64,000 nt of DNA from positions 62,001 to 126,000 of the forward strand of contig QVRM01006127.1 in the NCBI GenBank assembly GCA_003439945.1, given 5' to 3'. The position numbers and the translations under genes were made by a program. This DNA is from Dermanyssus gallinae (taxonomy: Eukaryota; Arthropoda; Arachnida; Mesostigmata; Dermanyssidae). Within the stretch, counting starts at the first letter, position 1, and every line of letters starts with the position of its first letter. The notes beneath the pieces were generated by a model. It saw nothing but the letters and a program-made list of their open reading frames with translations. It made no database searches and was not told the DNA's origin. Below, in pieces: positions 47,901 through 59,974 of the stretch.

Positions 47901-48419
47901 ATCTAGCTCCGCTAGCCTAAATATTCTAAACTATTTTAATATAGTTAATAGTGTTCTTGCTGTCGCAGTCATTGTCTGCTGGATACTTGTTTTTGGGGGG
48001 CAAATGCACGAAAATGTCTATCTTTGCGACGAAAGTAGTACACGCTTGCCCGCGTGCTTGCTCTTGTATTGCTACTACTGCAGATATTGTTTCTAATATT
48101 ATTGTTACGTCTGCTACAGTTGCTGGTGCTATTTAGCGCTGGTATCCCTTGCTACCGTTATTTCTACCGGGACAAAGTTGTGTACGTGCCACATAGAAGA
48201 GCAGATAAGCCTCAACTTTAGAGGCAAGAGATGAGTTTAAGATAACCTCCCTCCAAGGACTAACATCTAAAACGGTAACGGTTAAACAATCTGTTAATGA
48301 CCCACAATTAGGATGAGATGGAATCATTTAACTAAGTCTACTTTGCTACCCATAGTCAGTTGAGTATAGACAAACTCTCTGTCAGAAACGTCCACACATG
48401 TTTCACTAGTAACTACTAC
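45000..48419. other. no gene recognised; possible LINE endonuclease scrap
   Basis: One frame at about 45600-45660 reads CVGNIYANAPSDPDRRDD, weakly like a LINE endonuclease block. A possible plus-strand exon lies between TTTTAACAG (46907) and AAG/GTGAAT (about 47073) but encodes nothing recognisable. A (TTG/TTC)n tract lies at about 47500-47600. Nothing else is supported. Confidence 0.4.
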
Positions 48420-48690
48420 TACTACTACTGGTGGAAGTGGCCTAGGGGGCTAATGCGTTAGTAAGTGTCGTTATCTACCGAGATGTCGCCGACTTGGCTT
48501 CTGGTGCAAATAGCATTTTTTTAGCTATTATCATTGGGAATAAATAATAGGTCATACCGCTGAAAGTTGACGGCTAAGTTGCAACATGGGCTGTTGGAAG
48601 CATCCTAGATTACTCGAACCTGACCTTGCAGATGCAAACTTTCTGGAGAGTTGCAAATTTGGTTCGAACTATAAAATTAAAAAAAAAATG
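48420..48690 (+). mobile_element. tRNA-derived SINE, family B copy 2
   Basis: The head (GGTGGAAGTGGCCTAGGGGGCTAATGCG), the body (TCATACCGCTGAAAGTTGACGGC, ACATGGGCTGTTGGAAGCATCCTAG) and an A-rich 3' end match the copy at 2486-2775 block for block. The B-box is decayed. Confidence 0.55.
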
Positions 48691-49534
48691 ATTCACAATG
48701 TTAGATACATAATTTTCATTCTCAAATATTGCGCCAACTTGGCAGAGTTTCACCCTTTGTGTCCACTTAGACTAGACCAGAGACGATTGAGGTCCAAGAT
48801 TCAGAATTAAAGATTTCCCGGAGAGCACTAGCCAGAGCACATCCAATGCTACACTAAGCAAAAGAGCGGGAAACCTTCCAAAGAAGCGGCTGTCTTTAAA
48901 TCAGTCGGCAATCAGGGCTAGTGCCATTGCAATCCCCATGCACTCTAAGAAGGTGATTGAAAGCAGACACTACAAACCCGTTTCAGTGGCACAAAAAGGC
49001 ATGCTCCAACATGCGCATAAACCCACATATGATGAAAGAGGTAGGAATGAATGGTGATGTTTCTTAGATTTGCACCATGTTATAACGTTAAGCACATATA
49101 TGTATTCTAATAAGCTCGTGCATCGTACTTGCATTCAAAATTAAAACATACGGATTATCCTAGCATTTTCATCTATTCAGCATATACTATTAGCGCCCGA
49201 ATTTAGCTTGTAAGACACATTAAACTATGTTTCCTACTTCTAACGCAAGTGTAATAAATACTAACTCTTTTGACAAGCTTCACTAATTCACCCAAAGTAC
49301 CATGCAGTGGAATGTACAGCGCTGGACCGAAAATCGTTGCACTACTTCGCTCGTCGGAAGCGTGAAGAAGATAGAGCTTCATGAACAAACATTTTATAAT
49401 GTATATTATATTCAATTTGAGTGAAATAAACATAATTGTAATTGTAACAATTCACCCAAATTGCGTATATTGGCCTCTTTTTGCATCAAACAATAGTAAT
49501 CTTTGTGCGCACATTTAAATTCGTGCTGTCGTAT

Positions 49535-49612
49535 TTTTTAGAGGGGCTCGGAAGAAACATGCATATTGCACTGGGTAGTGTAGGGCTCTCGAACCCACTA
49601 AAAACTTCAAAC
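49535..49612 (-). mobile_element. short poly-A retroposon copy
   Basis: The minus strand reads TTTTTAGTGGGTTCGAGAGCCC (a perfect B-box), then TACACTACC, ATATGCATGTTTCTTCCGAGC and CCCTCTAAAAAAT. It is the same block order as the young insertion at 21470-21608. It lies immediately next to a long TA/TACATG array. Confidence 0.55.
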
Positions 49613-49627
49613 CTTTTAAGAGCCATA

Positions 49628-49673
49628 CATGTATATATATATGTATATACATGTATATATATATATATACATG

Positions 49674-49729
<56 letters not shown>
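49628..49729. repeat. (TA)n array with TACATG interruptions
   Basis: Alternating TA and CATGTA units lead directly into the left end of FB1 copy 2 at 49730. Confidence 0.95.
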
Positions 49730-50863
49730 CAGGATCATTCAGGGAGTATTGTACTTCTTTCGAGGTTTGATAGAGCTCGGCAAGAAATTAATTTTCCCCT
49801 ATGGAGGGGGGACGCGGAAACGTCTTGTTTAGGAGTGAGGATGAAATTTATAAAAGTCGTTATTCTGCCTTTTTTTCTCCTACATAGTTGTGCGAAATCT
49901 ACGTTTGCGGGAGAACCAGTTAACGCATGAAGGAACCGATTACACCGGCGTGTTCAGAGGAAAATTCTGCACAACGGAAGACACTTTACTAGCTTGCGTA
50001 GCAAAAAGCCAGTACACAGGTTGAGAAAAGTCATAAAAAGTCGATATGTTGTTATGTCTTGCGTTAACGCTTTATCGTGAAAAATCGTAAAATTTTCCAT
50101 TACGGCCAAAACTGCATGTTCCAAAGACCACTCTCACGCAATGGCAAATTTATTGCCCTACCACTTTCGTACCAAAGTGATGATGCTGCGTTACGTAGTT
50201 GTCAAGTCACTAAGCTTTTTCGATAGCCATATCGAAAGCGAAGACATGCATATTTGCATAGGGCGTATGAGAAAGTTAGGTACATATTTTAAGGTTTGGT
50301 AAAACTCAGCAAGAAAATAATTTTTCGTAGTGGAAGGAGGGAGCGGAAACGTCTTGGCAAATTTTTACGGTTCTGAACGTGAAAACTTGCACGTAAAACA
50401 TAACAACTATGACTGTCGAAAACGCTTAGTTACTTGACAACTACGTAACGCAGCACCATCACCTTGGATACGAAAATAATGGGCATTAAATTTGTTATTG
50501 CCGTGAGAGTGGTCCTTTGGACGTACATTTTTGGTCGCAATGGACAATTTTACAGATTTTTCATGAAAAAGCGTTAACGTTAAATATCGACTTTTCATGA
50601 CTTTCCTTAATCTGGGTATTCGCTTTTTGCTACGCAAGCTAGTGAAGTGTCTTCCGTTGTGCAGAATTGTTGACTGGTTCTCCCGCAAACATAGATTTCA
50701 GCACAACTATGTAGGAGAAAAAAAGCTGAATAACTACTTTTATAAACTTCACTCTCGCTCCTAAACAAGACGTTTCCGCGTCCTCCCTCCTTAGGGAAAA
50801 ATTATTTTCTTGCCGAGCTCTATCAAACCTCGAAAGAAGTACAATACTCTCTGAATGATTTTG
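49730..50863. mobile_element. fold-back element FB1, copy 2 (about 1.13 kb)
   Basis: The left end CAGGATCATTCAGGGAG and the right end on the minus strand, CAAAATCATTCAGAGAG, are inverted copies, followed inward by GTATTGTACTTCTTTCGAGG on both sides. The arms extend about 480 bases. The central spacer again holds a direct copy of the subterminal block (about 50280-50360, GGTTTGGTAAAACTC...GCGGAAACGTCTTGG). The length equals copy 1 at 6573-7706. TA units flank both ends. No coding capacity. Confidence 0.85.
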
Positions 50864-50872
50864 TATATGTAT

Positions 50873-50899
50873 GTATATATATATATATATATATATATA
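50873..50899. repeat. (TA)n microsatellite
   Basis: A TA run follows the right end of FB1 copy 2. The next 950 bases (to about 51830) hold GTT/GAT-type low-complexity DNA and no recognised exon. Confidence 0.9.
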
Positions 50900-51836
50900 G
50901 TTGACATTTTGAGCCTGCCGCGGTCGGCGGCGCCCGGAAAAGGCCCCAAACGTCAACGCTCTTCTGTTTCCTGCAGTGGTGAAAAATGTTCAAGCTGATG
51001 GCACAAACAAAGACAAAAAGAGACACCGAGAACGCATAAGAAGGATAGACAGAGAGCAGAGTAGTAGAATACGCCTATACGCCGTACGCCACCCCCGCTA
51101 TTGGGGTGTGGGGGTTGGGGCAAACCGAATTCGAATGAGGTAGAGTGGAGTGGAGACAAGAAAAGGCAAGTTGTGTGCCGGTCAGTCAGTCGATCGTCAG
51201 TTGGCAAAAGGACGATACCAGCGGTGCGTGCTGTCTGAAAACCACAACATCATGAACAAACAGCGACTGTGCCAACGAAACCCCAATGAAGCCCGCAATA
51301 ACGAACGGCAGCTTGCTTCGTTGTAGCTTTAGCTTCAGCTTCAGCTGCTGCTCCTGCTACAACAGCTGGTAGTGGTGGCGATGCTGGTGCCGCCCTAGCG
51401 GCCGCAGTGACCGAGCAGGGCGCGCGTTACCCCCGCTGTTATAGCTTTTACCGTTGTTGCTGTCGGCTTTTCCCATTATCATGATAATGATGGCGGGATG
51501 ATTACTATCATCATCATCATCAACATCAACATCATCATTATCAGTTGTCAGCGTCACCACACCCACCACCAACAACAACAACAACAACAACAACAGCGTT
51601 AACAACTTGGACAGCACAATAACAACAACGTTAGAAACGAAAACAAAACGGCGTCTTTCCCTCTCTCCGTTCGCAACCCCTCGCCTGTCTCCCTTCTTTC
51701 CTTACTTCTCTCAACATCATCATCATCGTCATCCTTCTTCGTCATAGTCTTCGCCGTATTCCCCTTCCTCCACTTCTTCTTGATCATCGTCGTCGTCGAC
51801 GACTTATTTTCCTCCTCCTCCTCCTCCTCCACTTAC

Positions 51837-52125
51837 CCCTAAACATTTGATCATCGTGTACGTCAGGCAAGCCGGGTTCGCGCAGGATGAGGGGGACAAT
51901 CCAGGGGTCTGATAGCTGACGAACTGGCGAACCGTAGTAGCAACGAGCCTCGCAACAGTTGCTCGGCTGTTGCAGCAGCAACAGCAGGAATAACAACCGC
52001 GCTACCGCTACCGCCGCTACAAAGAAGCTGTTGTAGACGCATCGACACGCTGTGGCTGTAGCTCCAGTCGAAGACGTTGCAACGATCCGCAAGAATTGCG
52101 CTGCTCTAATTGAGTCACTAGACAT
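51837..52125 (-). CDS. candidate first exon with signal peptide, product unknown
   Basis: ATG at 52125-52123 opens a frame with a charged/polar stretch of about 35 residues, then a strong hydrophobic run (FFVAAVAVARLLFLLLLL) and a likely cleavage site before ARCYYGSPVRQLSDPWIVPL. The frame ends ...MFRG at a consensus donor (G/GTAAGT at 51836-51831). The part after the hydrophobic run has balanced composition and several Cys, Trp and Tyr residues, unlike the repeat-derived frames around it. I do not recognise the family. A nearby acceptor (TCTGCGAGTCAG) just before the ATG means it could also be an internal exon. Further exons would lie at lower coordinates and were not identified. Confidence 0.45.
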
Positions 52126-52329
52126 CGCTGACTCGCAGACAATCTGACTCTGCTGATGCTGACAGCTCTGACATGTCGGAACAGAATGACGGCGACGACG
52201 ACAACGACGAGATGGTGGCGAGATGAACTGGCGGTCCTAACGTAACGGCGCTTGCTACTTGTCGATACCTATCGATATCAAATCACAATATCAAATCACC
52301 CCCGCTCTAACGATTGCGAACCAGCAGCG

Positions 52330-52435
52330 GTGACGACGACGACGACGACAACAACAAAAGCAACGACTACAACAACGACAACAACAACAACAACAGCTGC
52401 AACTGCAACAAGAACAACAACAACACAGCGTCCAC
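52330..52435. repeat. (CGA)n/(CAA)n tract
   Basis: CGA and then CAA units; the T- and N-rich open frames here are artefacts. Confidence 0.85.
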
Positions 52436-53450
52436 AGACAACACCACGGCTGAGAGAAGACCCTATTTTTTAACCGCGACCGTAGAAACGTTTTTGTAGG
52501 GCGGCCGCGCGAGGAAGGGTCGCATTACCATGACCCCTGAGGGTCTCTTCACCACTCTAAGCAGCCGCAAAGACCTTTTACTTCTGTCTCTATAATCATC
52601 AGCAAACTCTTGTCGTCTCCGTCATCATACGATGTGAGCACCATCACCATCGACACCAAGCCTGTCCTATTATCAAGAGGTCGCAAGCGGCGTAAGTTAG
52701 ACGCGCGCTTCTAGCCCAACCGGCTGCTCGTCACGTGTGTCAGTGTTTTATTTTCTTTTTTTTCTTCTTCGTCTTCTTCTTCTTGCTCCAGCTAGAAACA
52801 GCGAACACGGGGTTAGCCTCAATACACAAACAGATCCGGAGTGGCCGGATATGAGACTACCCATAGCAACGGTGGAAGGAGTAATCGCAGCGGATACACA
52901 ATTATCACCCCCCGCCATCGACACCACAGCTACGGCTCAACTACGTCTAGCCACATTTCTACCATGGGGACGACTCCTGTCGCTTGTCGACGTCCAGCGC
53001 CATCACCTCGGGCCGTATCGTAAACTCGCGATACAGGTGGAAACGTATCTCCACCGTGGAGTATACGCGCGTACGGGTGACGTAGGAGCCTTGACTACAC
53101 TTCAGCACCACCAGCGATTATCACTAGTATGATGATGATTATTGTTATATCGTGCTTGCATGAAGTGATTTCGTCGCGTCTTATGCCAGAAGACATGTTA
53201 CAAGAAAAAACAAAAATAATAACTCGAGTGTAGTGAAAATCGCCAACAACAGTTGAAGTTTACGAAGTACCTATGCTGTCCACTTGGACCGGCTATCATT
53301 TGTTCTCAGACAATCGTCTGAGATTCGTCTGCCCGTTCGGCAGCCTAAAGAGATCGAAATCCAAGTTTTGGTACTCAAACTTGTGCTCAGCCAACTCTCA
53401 AACGTACGTGTAGATTTGAGCCGAAACGTGACCCCCGGGAATAGTGACTG

Positions 53451-53648
53451 GTGACAGCTCTGCTGCTGCTGCTGCTATTGATGTGTGTGAATGTGCAAGC
53501 CAGGAGAAGGCAACCGCTTCAACCACTCCGCCGAGAAAAGCACTCTGCATTTGACTCGCAGATGCTTGTGGATTACGAACCCCGAAAGTGCTTCGAGAAG
53601 AGACAGACGTGCTTGTTACGGCTGCACGAACAGTGCATGTGTGTGTAA
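53451..53648 (+). CDS. weak candidate for a short cysteine-containing secreted peptide
   Basis: A frame preceded by a possible acceptor (CCCGGGAATAG at about 53443) encodes a Leu-rich hydrophobic run ending VNVQARRR, then a basic region and the tail KCFEKRQTCLLRLHEQCMCV before a TAA. The layout (signal-like segment, basic sites, four Cys at the end) fits a small secreted peptide. There is no ATG before the hydrophobic run and much of the run comes from a CTG repeat, so chance is quite possible. No family recognised. Confidence 0.2.
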   Translation: MTALLLLLLLMCVNVQARRRQPLQPLRREKHSAFDSQMLVDYEPRKCFEKRQTCLLRLHEQCMCV

Positions 53649-54124
53649 AACGTAGTCATACGTAGCTAATGCGAGCAACAACGACAAAAAAACGCATGAG
53701 AAGCGTTTCTCCCGAATCGATCGGAATATGGGTGTTGTGTTGAGCGCGTCGAAGATTTAGACGCGCGTATTCCTCTCGATACTCCTCCATCTCCTTCACT
53801 ACCCCCGTCCCCTTTTGCTGACTTCCGATGACCGAACCGATGTGCATGTGTGTACACCCCTTTGTGCGCTTGTGTACAGGAGAAAGTGCCCCAACGATGT
53901 AGGAGCGCCTAGGTCTCAATGCTGTGCAGTACCCACTCTACTTGTCTGGCTCGAGGCGAGTGCAATTCGAGGCGAGTGTTTGACTCGAGCGTGACTGACG
54001 ACGCAGCACTTGCGCAGGACTGAATTATTATCATCGACCGGGTATCGTTACGGAGTATGCTGGAAGGACGACGATATGCGAATTCTCGTTAAGAGACTAA
54101 CGAGTGCAAAGAATCGAAATCAAT

Positions 54125-54225
54125 TGCAATGACACTACCAACAACAACAACAGCAGCAGGAGCAACAGCAAAAGCAATAGTAACAACAACAGCAACAACA
54201 CAACGACGGCGACAACAACAACAAT
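54125..54225. repeat. (CAA)n/(CAG)n tract
   Basis: CAA, CAG and AGC units. The rest of 53650-55270 holds no recognised gene. Confidence 0.85.
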
Positions 54226-55268
54226 CATGACGACGATGACGTCAATAGTGCGATAACAACCACACCACGGGGCGCACAACCGGCGTCATTGTGCATCGTG
54301 GCCCCAACATGAGCTTTCTGCAGGCAAATCAGAGAATAGACTTTGTAGCTGCGAAACTCTTGAGGTGTCTTGGTTTTCACGTCTCGTGCTGACGGAGTTG
54401 GTCGATGTTGTCGTTGACGTTATTCTCTAGTTAGCCGCTGCGTTAACGTTCCACCAATAAGACAGCAAGGATAGCAAGACGCACTAGGTGAGCTCGTGCG
54501 TCGTGCCATTGAAATTGAACGTGCCGACAGAATCGGCACGTCAGTGCCGTGTCGTGGTGACCGCCGATTGCGTACCAAGGTCAGCGATCAGCGCCCAGCG
54601 CCCAGTGAACGACACTCGACGGAACTCAGCTAAGTAGGTGAGTTCGGTTTACGTTTTCATCGTTAAAGTTACCGTACTCAACGTGAAAGTTACTGTGAAC
54701 GAAGTTGTCGTCGTCTTCATCTTATCATCATTGTTGTTCATATTCATCGTTGTTCATATTCATCGTTGTCAACAGGTCTTCGTCGACATGCCATGACATA
54801 CAGCAGCTACCTACACTACTGAACACAGCATACGCTGCCAAACATGCATTGGATGGATATCGTTAGCAAAGCCGCGTCCCGGCACCCACATGCACAACAC
54901 ACACAGACAGTGCAAAAAGAGCACAGTCAGTCCATTATTTTGTCCTCCTCAGTCGAATCGAAGCGCTAGAGGAGAGTAAATGAATGAATCGATGCATGCA
55001 TGCAAGAGAGTTGTTCACGAGAGCCAGCAACAGTTAACCCGTCCGGCTACTCGGCCTGCAGTCTGTGGTGCATCAATCTACCCGTGCCGCGGCTATTCTT
55101 CAAATTCATGCGTGCATACGCATTACTACTAGACGACTACTATTATGATTTTATTGCCGTTGTTATTGTTCTAGAATTTGGCATCGGCACACTTTTCAGA
55201 AAATCGAACGTCGGAGGATTTGCTCGGGGCTACCCCCTCCCGTTGCTTCGCCGACAATACATGCCAAC

Positions 55269-55390
<122 letters not shown>

Positions 55391-55583
55391 CAACATAATT
55401 GGTAACAAGACAACAATATAAGCACTAACGTACGGAAGCCCATGTGCTGTTCTTAGCACAAGCCCACGTGTCTCTGAAACAGTCATAAAGAAAGTACGAC
55501 AACACACTTTTCAACCAACGTACGTTTATAATGCTCAGAAACCCTACTTTCTTGCCATGTAGATTTTGGTGTCCGATCTATTT

Positions 55584-55627
55584 TTAGGGTGCTTGGAAAC
55601 ATATATATATATTTCCAAACACCCTAA
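55584..55627. repeat. small palindrome centred on (TA)n
   Basis: TTAGGGTGCTTGGAAA and its inverse TTTCCAAACACCCTAA flank a TA core. The terminal AGGGTG word recalls the fold-back element ends. Confidence 0.75.
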
Positions 55628-55899
55628 TAAAAAAATAAAAAAATAAAAATAAAAAAAAAATATATATATAAAGTATGTTCAAGTATTCAGCCGGCAGATC
55701 ATTTTAAAATTCGTACGCTAAGGTCTGACCTCTCCGCGTTTTGCTCTCCTTCTTAGCAAAACATGTTAGGGCTGCCTGCCAACTGAAAGACGGAGTGTTA
55801 CTCAACGGAAGAAGAATCTCCGCGCTCTAAGAACTTAGAGATTCTAAACATTAAGCACAAAAAGGGAACTCTGTACGGGCATGCTGCTGCATCAGCCAA

Positions 55900-56470
55900 T
55901 TAGACGACCATAAATCGCACGAAGAACGCGCCATTCACAAACCATTCCAACACCTTTGTTCAATGTGTTCAAAAGTTTCATGGAAGAGTTTCAGTAAGTG
56001 ATATGCCAAGCCGTAGACAAACTCGAAGTCCTCGGTCGGAAGACCACGGAAGCGTCGTCCAATTCGGTGGACTCATACGTCCTTGGCCCTAATCACGTGC
56101 TAATATCATCAGATAGCCACTCCTGTACTAAACTGGCTGGTGTGAACCGTGAACTTGCTGAAAGGCCTATGGCAGTCTTTTAGACGATACTTCAGGAATT
56201 CAGAGTTTCACGCGACAGTTTGTAGAACATGCAAGTAAACTCCTTTTGCAATGATTTCGTCTTTCTTACGAAGAAAGTACGGAGGTACGGCATCTCCTTC
56301 ACTGGACCACACACTCAGAACGTGAACATTGGCCAGGACGATGCTTTTTTCCACAAGTGAGAATACCGTCTGGATCCTAGACAAGCCAGCGGTCATTTCT
56401 GCAATCGATCTTTGCCTTAAGGTGAATAGGCTTATTCTCGTTAGATAATAAACAAACGAAAACAATCTGC
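55900..56470 (-). pseudogene. mariner/Tc1-like transposase remnant
   Basis: The minus strand around 56360-56215 reads VWSSEGDAVPPYFLRKKDEI, then KGVYLHVLQTV. This corresponds to the block GV-SSDGD-MPPHFF-KG-kIN---Y-EVL-TV of IS630-Tc1-mariner DDE transposases. Further 3' (about 56140-56050) another frame carries VQEWLSDDI and an MSPPNW block, matching VQ-WL...WPP-SPDLNPLD. Frameshifts and stops lie between, and the N-terminal DNA-binding region was not recognised. Confidence 0.6.
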
Positions 56471-56991
56471 TGCTTTGAGCTCGAGAAAAGAGGGGGGGGA
56501 TTGAATCGAGTATATTAGCTTTCGCGGCCTTTGAAAGTGTTTGCCTGATTTGTATAACATAGAAATTGTATCTGAGGTTCTCATGAACAAGCCTGCATAT
56601 AGTCGTAATGGCAATGTGAAATTCACGCGCAAGATGTGTGTTCGATATTCACGGGATTTCTCGATCAGTTTATATATACTAACTAAAGGGCCTGGGTCAC
56701 CTAAAAACTCGCTTTTTGACAACTAATTTGCAAATCCACCACCCCAGCCTCAACAGACAAGTTCATTTATTCGCTGAGACCTAAGAGGAAAATACAAGCT
56801 TCTGCGGATGGCGGTGTCTGTTCATAACACAGCCATCTGAGAAGATAAATTTGCAAAGCTAGCCACACATTCTTCTAGGAAACCCAAAGCGTCAAAACAG
56901 ACGCTTGAAAGCGAGCCAAACACGCAAACAGACAGCTTGTTTGCATGTTGTTCTGCTCACAGAAAAACAAGGTGAAAACTAGCGTGTGTAG

Positions 56992-57053
<62 letters not shown>

Positions 57054-57063
57054 ATATATATAT
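56992..57063. repeat. (TA)n microsatellite
   Basis: A long TA run with a single C interruption near 57051. Confidence 0.95.
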
Positions 57064-57769
57064 AAAGCTTTTACACAAAGTCTTACATCGCGAGCCCACT
57101 AAATGTGAATCCCCTCGGTGCGGCCGAGTTGTTAATTTTTTCAAGACCGAATTGATCATTTCTTCATATCCACTTATTTCCAGTTCCTTTGATGGTGATA
57201 CGCTGTTGGTGAAATGACGGGCGAGCTTGAACTAACGCAGAATATTAGGACTCCTCCGGGGGACCCACTGAGCTGCATCTCCTTCACGCTGACCTTGTTC
57301 GCAATGTGCGCCAAGAGTTTCAACATGCCGTGATGGTAATGCATGCGTTGTTGCTCACCGTAACATTGGTGCCATCTCGAGCATTACCGCCATGGTAGAC
57401 ACGTACCACACGGAATAGGGCTGGAGTTAAACTCACGTAAAACAAAAGCGATTAGCTTTTACCGCGGAGGACGTTTGGCTGCAAGCGACGTTAATCGTTG
57501 CTGTGGCAGGTCGTTAGAGTTTGTAAACTTGTCCCCATACTTAAGTCTTTAGAATTCACTACATGGAAACGCCGTCATTTACGGCGCACGGCGAGGACAG
57601 TGTGAATTTAGCACTGGCAGCTCTCTACGGAGGGAGGGGTCGGCAATGTAGAACGACTGCCTGCCCGTACGGCAGTGCGCTTATGTACTCTACCAAAGTT
57701 AGCGCTGCTATAGTTTGACAGCGTAGAGTGTGGCAACACCTATCTCAAGCGAATTTGAATTTGCTGAAG

Positions 57770-58230
57770 AGGCGCTTCACACTATACATGAAGCAAGTAC
57801 TTTGTACTTTTCAATTAGAGCAAGAAGCCGCTTCGCGTATTCTTTTTGAGACTGTGTGCCGATAGTGGAGATCCTTTGGCTTAGGCTGCGTATGACTGTG
57901 ACGGAGTCACTTAACCATCCCTTAGGAGCGTGGCGACGCAAAGACGTTGTGGACGACCCAACGATGGAGCCACGAGCGCTCGATGTCTTTGCGTCTCCGT
58001 GTTTGCGAGCCGGCGTAGCCTGCGATGACCCGCCGATACGTCCATACCAGGTGGCTACATTGTACACGGGGGGGTTCCATCACCTCAGCGTATGCTCCGT
58101 GCGTGGGTAGTTTCATGAAGACTTTCACAGTACTCAGTGCATTTGCTGATTCTGCTCGCAGCGATGCGCTGATAAGTACCACTCGATTGGCTATCCTGTA
58201 CTCAAACGAAGACCTCCACACTTCCTCTCT
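57770..58230 (-). pseudogene. possible LINE RNase-H-like remnant
   Basis: Minus-strand frames read ISASLRAESANALS at about 58180 and GWLSDSVTVIRSLSQRISTI at about 57915-57855. The SDS-xVIxxL motif with the following QxxxYAxRLLALIEK resembles the second catalytic Asp region of a LINE RNase H. The 3' part recurs at about 59975-60105 (GCGAGAAGCCGCTTCGCGTGT, GTGCGCCGATGATGGATATGC), so it is a dispersed repeat. Low conservation makes the domain call tentative. Confidence 0.4.
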
Positions 58231-58789
58231 CCCTCTCGGTGGAGAGGACGGCAGGACAACAAATATTCATATTTAATATTAGCATAAACCATCTTGTATA
58301 TACAATCTATTCAAGTGAATAGAGCTGACCGGCTAATGATTTAGTTGATCATCATAACACCGAACACAACAGCAAACTGTCTGTCTGTGGCATGTTGTGT
58401 TCTGCATGTTGGTAACGTATAGCAGGCATAGACCCGACACTTAAGTGACAGTGAAACAGAACTATACGACGTTACAGTGATGTGTCGCATTTACCCCACT
58501 TAAGTTGCTTAGTTGAATAAGCAGTTGTAAGAAAGTGTGTGAGAGAGAGAGAGAACGGATTAGCTGCGCGTAGTCAAAGTGTAGCAGCAACATGTCAAGA
58601 GGCTGTCAACAGCATGTCAACACGAACAGTCGATCAAAGTAGTTCGTACACCCACATGAAATAGTAATGGTTAGCGTAGCAGCAATAGTCAACGGGGGAT
58701 TGCGTTTGGTTTGTCGTCCCCGCCTTGTTGTTACTGTTTTTGCTGTTGCTTAACCATAATTAGACTAACTAAGATGTTATTGAATGGCG

Positions 58790-59190
58790 CGATGTTTGTT
58801 GTTGTTGTCATCTTTAAACTGCTGTATCTTGTTGTGGACGTTGATTGCGCCATCGATGGTGTTGTTGTTGTTGTCGTTGTTGCTGTTGTTATCAGCGTTG
58901 CTGCTGCTGCTGCTGTTGTTGTCAGCATTGTTGCTTTTGCTGTCAGCGTTATTACTATTGTTGTTGTTGTTCTTATTGCTAATAACAGCATTGCTGTTGT
59001 TTTCAGTGTTATTGTTGCTGTCAGTGTTGTTGTTGTTGTTGTAGCTGTTGTACGCGCTATTGTTGTTGTAGTTGTTAACAGCGTTGTTGTTGTTGTTATT
59101 GTTGCTGTAGTTATTGTCAGCCTTGTTGTTGTTGTTGCTGTTGTCGCTGTTGTCGCTGCTGCTGCTGCTACTGTTGCCGTTGGTTTTATT
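58790..59190. repeat. (TTG)n/(CTG)n tract
   Basis: Hundreds of bases of TTG, CTG and GTT units with few interruptions. The V- and L-rich open frames on the plus strand and N/S-rich frames on the minus strand are artefacts of this array. Confidence 0.9.
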
Positions 59191-59974
59191 GCACTTGCTT
59201 TCGTGGTCCACTTTTATTGTCTTTGCTGCCGGTTTTTATTGTTGTGGCTGACGTCGTCGTCGTCGTCGTCGATGATGATGGTGATGGTCATCGCCAGAGC
59301 GGCCTTTGTCTGCCCCTCTGTCTAGGTATCGGTGTCGTCCGTCTTTTACGGTTATTGTCTTTGCGCTTTTTTGTGCCACTATCCTCATAACAGATAAGCA
59401 TAACAGGATAACTGCAGGGGTCTTTCTCACCACTGTTACCACCTCCACCTCCACCTCTACCTCCACCACTGTTATCACGGTCACGACCGCCGTCACCACC
59501 AACCACCACGATCACCACTACTGTGGACGCCGCCACGTTGAATGTCGTTTGTCGCAAAATTACTGATTAATCGATACTTGGCACACGAGATGACTCTTCT
59601 TCCTTTAATCATTCAGTGTAAGGTGCCATCACCGTCAGGCGATCAGTAATAGCCATCCGCCATCAGCAGTAAATGGTTGACGGTAGGTGTACAACACCAT
59701 CGCACCCTCCATGTGTTTCGTTCATCTGTGATCATCCGTGACGATCGAGCACCGTTGGATAGATCCCGAGGTTGTGACCTTGTGATCATCTCGTAATGCA
59801 TTTGGAGCTACGCGAAAAAAACACGACGACAGCAGTACGCAGTTCAGGTAGAAAGAAAAAATCAAGATGCTATGTTTGTTGTCATATACACACACACACA
59901 TATATACAGTTTAGACATCTCTCAAACAAGCTAAAATAAGCGAATTTTCGTTTGTTTAAGAGGTGCTTTTCACT

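Noticed and set aside
52737..53132. 131-codon plus-strand frame with a Leu-rich start
   Set aside because: The hydrophobic start comes from a TTC/CTT-rich tract, no homology was recognised, and the opposite strand is also open.
58711..59325. 204-codon Val/Leu-rich frame resembling a membrane protein
   Set aside because: It is the translation of a (TTG/CTG)n tract; the opposite strand gives an equally long Asn-rich frame.
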